Below, piece after piece: positions 58,930 through 64,000 of a stretch of DNA of 64,000 nt (position 1 is its first letter; the number at the start of each line of letters is the position of its first letter). Below the pieces are notes generated by a model that saw only the letters and a list, made by a program, of their open reading frames with translations, did not search any database and was not told the DNA's origin. The translations under genes were made by a program, and so were the position numbers. Source of the stretch: Phascolomyces articulosus (Eukaryota; Mucoromycota; Mucoromycetes; Mucorales; Lichtheimiaceae); assembly GCA_025677815.1 (NCBI GenBank), contig JAIXMP010000058.1:87315-151314 (forward strand). The letters run 5' to 3'.

Positions 58930-61115
58930 TCATGGGGACGTAATCAAAGATCCTCCACGCTCTTCTAGAATTTTCTTTATCGATTCCATCAGCTTTTTAC
59001 TTGCATCGTAACGTTCGTTATTTTTTCCATTGATTCCTATCCAGCAACTAACACGCAGATGTTTCAAGGACACAAGATTCTTGACCAGAGCATAGGCAGT
59101 TTCAGGATCCACCCCAAGTATTTTTAAATATTCAAGTTGGGATTCGCTTTGTTGTTCCACATCTTTTCCTTTTATCATTATGTTGCTATGTTTACTCTCT
59201 TTATTATCATCTTTTCTATGGATCAAACTAAGTAAATCATTACAAGGATAATCACGACGCTTCATCCAGATGTTGCTCTCAGCAAAGATACATAGATGAC
59301 GAATTTTTGGACAATACTTGGCAATTGCGCTCAACACAGATTTATCCGCTTGCAAATGATAATAAGCTCTACCATTTGTCATTTCTTCAAGCTCAACAGC
59401 TTCTAAAGCTGGACATCCAGAAAATAATCGAACTAGAGTTTGTGTTATTGGTGGAACGGGAGCTACTGAAATTGCAGTCGGACGACTGCCGGATAGATGA
59501 ATTTCTCGCAATCTTGGGCAGCCATAAGTTGCAAGCTCACTTAATAGAGTAGCTATCCCTTGTCTGCCATAATATTCCAAATATAAGAGTTCCAACGATG
59601 CATAAGAATGCTTTAATACTTCGAGGACATGGTTTGTTTGTAGGTCCAAATTATAGTTTGCAAGAACTAAACGACGAATGCCGGGTGAAGTAGAGGAAGA
59701 TGCATCTGTGATAATATAATCCTCCATTTTAAAGCTCTTTTTAAAGGCACCAATGATGGAAGAAGATGTATTAATAGTACTGGATGATGATGGCGATGTT
59801 GTGGAACTGGCTATATTAATGCTATATTCAATGTCGTCAATATTGCTGATTTTCGTCTTGGGCATCTGTGCATCACGAGAAACAATCACATTTTTGAGCC
59901 GAGGGCACGATTTAATTGCTTGAAGGAAACAGTCACCGAGATGAGCATCAGCGTCATACGAAGCCAGGAATAAATGCACAAGATTAGGACATTTCTTGAT
60001 CATTGTTGTAACAAGCGTAAGTATAGTAAATGAGTCATTGTAGTCGTGACCATGCCTATAATTTGTGAATGATCCTATTTTGATATACGTGAGCGTTGAG
60101 TAATAATTGCTGTTGTATTTTGGCGATATCACTGCATGCGTTGCTGGAGAAATATTTAATGTTATAATTGATGAGTACGCATCAACAAGACGACCACGAA
60201 AATAACTTTTTGGTAATGATGGGTTAACTTTGCGTGAAAAGGATACGCGAGTTAGACCAGAAGAACATGCAGGTAATAAATTCTGTATTATATCTTCGCG
60301 TTTAAACGGGCAATCAACCAAATCGACCTGTTTCAGAGACGACAACATACACCTTGCCGCAGCACCCAATAGCTGCATATCCAATGTTGATATTTTTATT
60401 TTATGAAGATCTTTGTTTTTTAAAGCGTGATAATTTTTTTTAAAAAAACGTATTAATATATAAGGTAAACCTGCCTAAAGATACTGTTCTACTACTTACA
60501 TATTTTCTGTATAGAAGAGCTCACTTTTTCTATACCTAACACCGAGAAAATACCTTGCATTAATCCAGGAGCAAAGGGACCATCTAGGTACAATTCTTGT
60601 GTTTGCCCACGTAACAACAATTCTAACGTAGATTTATCCACACGTGACATTTTGTCCCAAAATCCTGGCCATTCCAACATAAAATCAAACCACCGTTGAC
60701 AGACACAAGCGCATTGTAGTAGATCCATGTTTTCGAGGTTTCCAAATATCAAGCATAAAATATCATAGGGTAACATATGATAAAAACCATCTTGATTTCT
60801 TTGCTCTAGTTTTCTTGCCACACTTTTTTTTTCTATTAATAATAAATGGTATTGCGGATCATCTGGTGATACGGATTCCAGACCTTGCAAATAAACATTT
60901 AATGCTTTACAAAGATCATCCTGTTCACGATAGGTTCGCGCAGAGAAAAAATATCCTTTTGCTGAAGCAGGTGACGTGGCAATCATTACTTGAGCTTCCT
61001 TTTGTTGTGCGTTCCATTTTTTAGTATTGACTATTCTTGATAATGAAGAGGGAGATGACTGATTGATAGAAGTTCCTGATAAAATTGCATTATGCACTTG
61101 TTTGAATAAAGACAT
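58930..61115 (-). CDS. F-box/LRR protein, intact copy (698 aa)
   Basis: Two exons, 60500-61115 and 58930-60410, with the intron in phase 1 (GTAAGT..CAAAG) at the same place as in the left paralogue. The start is set at the ATG 61115 because MSLFKQVHNAIL aligns with the paralogue's start; an open extension to 61286 is likely leader. Order: short conserved N-terminus, low-complexity Ser-rich linker, TPR-like segment (~50-90), F-box (GFYHMLPYDILCLIFGNL, CQRWFDFMLEWPGFWD), then ~480 residues of leucine-rich repeats (CPNLVHLFLASYDADAHLGD, SYASLELLYLEYYG, CPRLREIHLSG, CPALEAVELEEM, CPKIRHLCIF) ending in ETAYALVKNLVSLKHLRV and a GGSL C-terminus. Expected to act as an SCF substrate adaptor; target unknown. 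No lesions found, so this is the likely functional member of the array. Confidence 0.88.
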
Positions 61116-62596
61116 GGTGAAATGAAGCTTCCCTAGCCTGTCGCCAAGATAATGGGTTGTGTAAAAGAGAAGAAAAGAACAAAAAACCAAATCGTTGGCC
61201 AAAACAGGCCCATAAATTATTTTAAAATGGGATGTCGTGTAACACATAATCCTTAAAGCCATTCTTGACTTTCTCCGCATTATCATACTAATAACATATT
61301 CCTATTACAACTAAAACAAATCGTGCTGCATGTCATTATTATACGCTATGATTTCTCTGAAAAACAAAAAAAAAATGAGCAGTATTGACCACTTATTCTC
61401 ATTGGGAAGAAGGAAACTGTTTAAAACGGTTCACTGTAGCTCTGTTGTAGAAGAAAAGATATGTGGCGAAACTACATTGATCCACGATAATTATTTCAAG
61501 TCAGATTCTATATAGGGGATGAACTGTTTTATCCTAGCCTTATCACTTTTACAAAATAAAAAAAGAGCTTGTTGTCAATTATAAGCTAGATAGTTGTAAT
61601 ATTTAGAAGTTCCCAGTAATAATACTCGTCCCAAACTTGCTTTTGCAAAAATATGCACTTAAGAGAATAAATATTTTTAAATGCCGCTAAATCCATTTAA
61701 ATGTGAACCCCAAAATTTCAATGCAATTTCAATGTGAGCCTGACATTTAAATGCATTTAAATTTACCACACAGCCTTTAAATGCGTTCAAACGATTTATT
61801 TCACCTTTAAATGCATTCAAACGGTTTACTCCACCTTAAAATGCATTTAACAGTCGTATTACAGCTTTACATGTATTTACACGCTATAATAAGTATTTAA
61901 ATACATTTGTACTGGTTTATTCCTCATTAAAATAATAAAAAAAATGTATTTATTATCATAATATACAAAGTTGATTTCATTCTCTTTTTTGTTTCATTTT
62001 CTGTTGTGTCTCAAGTTTTTTTTTTTTTTATCGAAGGTTAATTCTTATATGCCTTACCAATTCAAGGATAGTATTATTCCAACATATACATATTGTGGAG
62101 TTCTGTTTATAAACCTTGATTCAATCATAAATTAATTTGTTATTATTAATGAAAAGCATACAGATACTTCACATCAAGGAAGGTTAGCATACGATAATAA
62201 GAATAACAATAGTAGCTGTAACAGTTATAATGATATAAGCTTCTATACATAGATAATTGGTTCTAATTTTGCTGTCCAAAGATTCAGGATTGATATATAT
62301 TTATATAATAAAATGTGTTCAAAAGGAATAAAAGATAGGTGACAGAGTGAGATAATAATAGAGGTAGATAATAAAAATGATATGTATAATATATAACGAA
62401 ATAGCTTAGAAAATACGAAAATAAGAGGGTTTTTAGGTATAATAATAATAAAGTCAAATATAAGATATTGGAAGTTTTTTTGTTTTTGTTTGGGAAGATG
62501 GTTATGGATTGATAAATAGAAAAAGATAAGTGTGTCATTTTATAGTAGCAAATAGTTAGTAAAAAGGATAACAGAAAGATAGGAAAAGCAACAGAT
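61116..62596. other. Intergenic region between F-box array and transposase
   Basis: Contains the promoter side of the intact F-box gene, a T-run (62017-62028) and the TTTAAATG repeat patch listed separately. No gene supported. The minus ORF 62284-62619 is AT-rich and hydrophobic by composition only. Confidence 0.5.
61670..61925. repeat. Degenerate CATTTAAATG-type tandem repeat
   Basis: About seven to eight diverged units of roughly 30-40 bp, built around TTTAAATGCATTTAAA (a palindrome) and followed by variants of ACGATTTATTTCACC / ACGGTTTACTCCACC. The middle units (61780-61860) are the best preserved. No open frame. Confidence 0.65.
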
Positions 62597-63913
62597 TTAT
62601 TCCTTAATATGGGAGTCATCGACTGGCCATTGTTGTAGCTGCTTTAAAGGTATATAAGGATATTCTTCATCTGATTGCGCACCGTACGCCCAGTGATCTG
62701 GGTTAATGTCATGATTGACTAAGTATTGATTATAACCATCATGTTCTCCTTTACCAGATGGAAAGTTTTGAATGACGTGAACTAAGCGGGAGATACAAAA
62801 TAATGGTAAAATTGCTTTGCGTGGTTTTTTTTCTTTACTCGTAAACTCTGGTTCGATAACTTGAAAGCCACTGGCATGCTTTGTATGCATTTTCTTATAT
62901 AGCCAAACCAGACAGACAAATTCTTCTTCGTTCTGATCGTCGGAACTCAACAAGAAGTAACCAAGAACTTGAACAATTGTTTTGTCTTCAAGTTGTACAA
63001 AGTCGTAGCGTTCTTCTTCACGAAAGGCAGGATGTGCTCGTGCATACTCCTCATATTCGTCCCCGTCATCATCCGTATCTATCATCTTTAAAAGTCTGTA
63101 TGCCTTGACCTTGTGATAAACACATGTTAGATCGAATTTGTATAAGCAATTGACTTATATATAGTTTTTATATAACATTATGCTTACCCCCTTTTTATTT
63201 GGTTTTGGCATCTTTCTATAGCTTTCTCGTGCAGCACCAATTCTTTTTATAGAAAGGTATATTCTTAATAAACAATATATATTATCAAAGTGTGGATTCA
63301 GTGTTTTTATCTTGTTGAATGGAATCCACTTGTCATTCTTATCGACTCTGGATGAAATGATGTATTTTTTTGGTGGAAATTCGCTGTCTTTCTTTTTGCT
63401 GCTATCATTGGTTATAACATAAAAATATTGATCGAAAAGCATATCGCGGTATACAATGTAGTTTGCCATTTGAGATACAAATGTTGCTGGATTAAAATTG
63501 GAATGAATCCCTGGCCTTTTTATGTCAACCTTGTGTTGAGCTTCGCTATGGCCAGTTGTATAATTTTCGCAACAGCCGCGTTGCTTTATATCATGCAGGT
63601 ATTTGTATAAAGCGTGGTGCTTTGGGAAACCCATTTCTGTCTGTTGTAATAATATGTTTTTATATTATAATTAAAAAAAAAGTATAAATGATAACATGCG
63701 CAATATAATCCTCATAATATAACAGTGACTTACTGGTGATATATCTTTGAATACCACACTGTTCTCGGTAAACTTGACCAAAGATTCTTGCATTTCTTCC
63801 AAAGTCTTATCGGTATGCTCTTTTGCATTAGCTTGCATGAAAAAATCAATAAAATGTCTCATGCAAAGCACTATTTGGGGAGCTAGTAAATCATGCACAC
63901 ATGCCATGAATAT
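62597..63913 (-). CDS. Plavaka-like (KDZ superfamily) transposase, C-terminal exons, partial
   Basis: Three visible minus-strand exons, 63734-63913, 63188-63640 and 62597-63109, are all phase 0, giving 381 residues up to TAA. A TATAG acceptor at the right of the first one shows that upstream exons lie beyond 64000. The order of blocks is that of the C-terminal half of fungal Plavaka/KDZ transposases: a helix with LLAPQIVLCMRHFIDFFMQA then the TDKTLEEMQESLVKF helix, and after it GFPKHHALYKYLHDIKQRG, a Y-T-T-G-H-S-E-A-Q-H-K segment, and SQMANYIVYRDMLF. These elements are cut-and-paste DNA transposons. The tail is a variable domain ending in WPVDDSHIKE. The visible frame has no lesion, so the copy may be recent or domesticated. 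The catalytic core is outside the window. Confidence 0.6.
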
Positions 63914-64000
63914 CTATATAAATATTAAACAGTAATAACAGTAGTGTTAAGCATCAAAAAATAGCAATGTAATTAAACTATTCATAGATAAAGGTGCATA
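63914..64000. other. Right window edge
   Basis: AT-rich and probably an intron of the transposase-like gene that continues beyond the window. Confidence 0.45.

Noticed and set aside
61330..61515. Short plus-strand ORF upstream of the intact F-box gene
   Set aside because: 61 codons with an A-run, no homologous motif and no splice or promoter signal.

Overview
The window looks like nuclear DNA of an early-diverging fungus, most likely Mucoromycota (Mucorales-like). This is inferred from several things. Protein genes are cut by many short AT-rich introns with GTAAGT/GTATGT donors and TAG/CAG/AAG acceptors. Spacers are long and very AT-rich, with frequent homopolymers and microsatellites. The gene content also fits: a CYP509-like P450, a CP2/Grainyhead factor, expanded F-box/LRR genes and a Plavaka-like transposase. 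No bacterial features, rRNA, tRNA or CRISPR were seen.

Layout. (1) 2.1-11.7 kb: three tandem plus-strand copies of an unrecognised 458-470 aa protein. Their C-terminal ~260 codons are almost identical in DNA while the N-termini differ, a clear gene-conversion mosaic. (2) 12.2-16.5 kb: a three-exon gene with a USPL1-like N-terminal zinc ribbon, then a convergent seven-exon cytochrome P450. (3) 16.5-21.8 kb: gene-poor, with a ~200 bp tandem repeat carrying hairpins. (4) 21.8-28.7 kb: the strangest part. A 600-codon acidic, internally repeated membrane-anchored protein has a broken or spliced start. It is followed by a ladder of GTAAGT-bounded non-coding exons, a ~280 bp inverted repeat, a 202 bp tandem duplication and more splice-site pairs. 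(5) 28.5-35.5 kb: no gene found.

(6) 35.5-53 kb is the conventional gene-rich part: a five-exon CP2/Grainyhead transcription factor; a 14-exon DUF2009 protein with a B-box-like zinc finger, divergent from an ankyrin-repeat protein across only 195 bp; an HSL-family alpha/beta hydrolase; the Golgi protein SYS1 with a long hydrophilic tail; and an eight-finger Zap1/GLI-like zinc-finger factor with a cysteine-cluster N-terminus. (7) 54.6-61.1 kb: an F-box/LRR tandem array on the minus strand in three states: an eroded pseudogene, a copy frameshifted at an A10 tract, and an intact copy. (8) 61.1-64 kb: a degenerate TTTAAATGCATTTAAA-type repeat and the 3' exons of a Plavaka-like (KDZ superfamily) transposase gene running off the right edge.

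Exon coordinates were worked out by hand from splice signals and frame continuity. Family names rest on recognised motifs, not on database searches.
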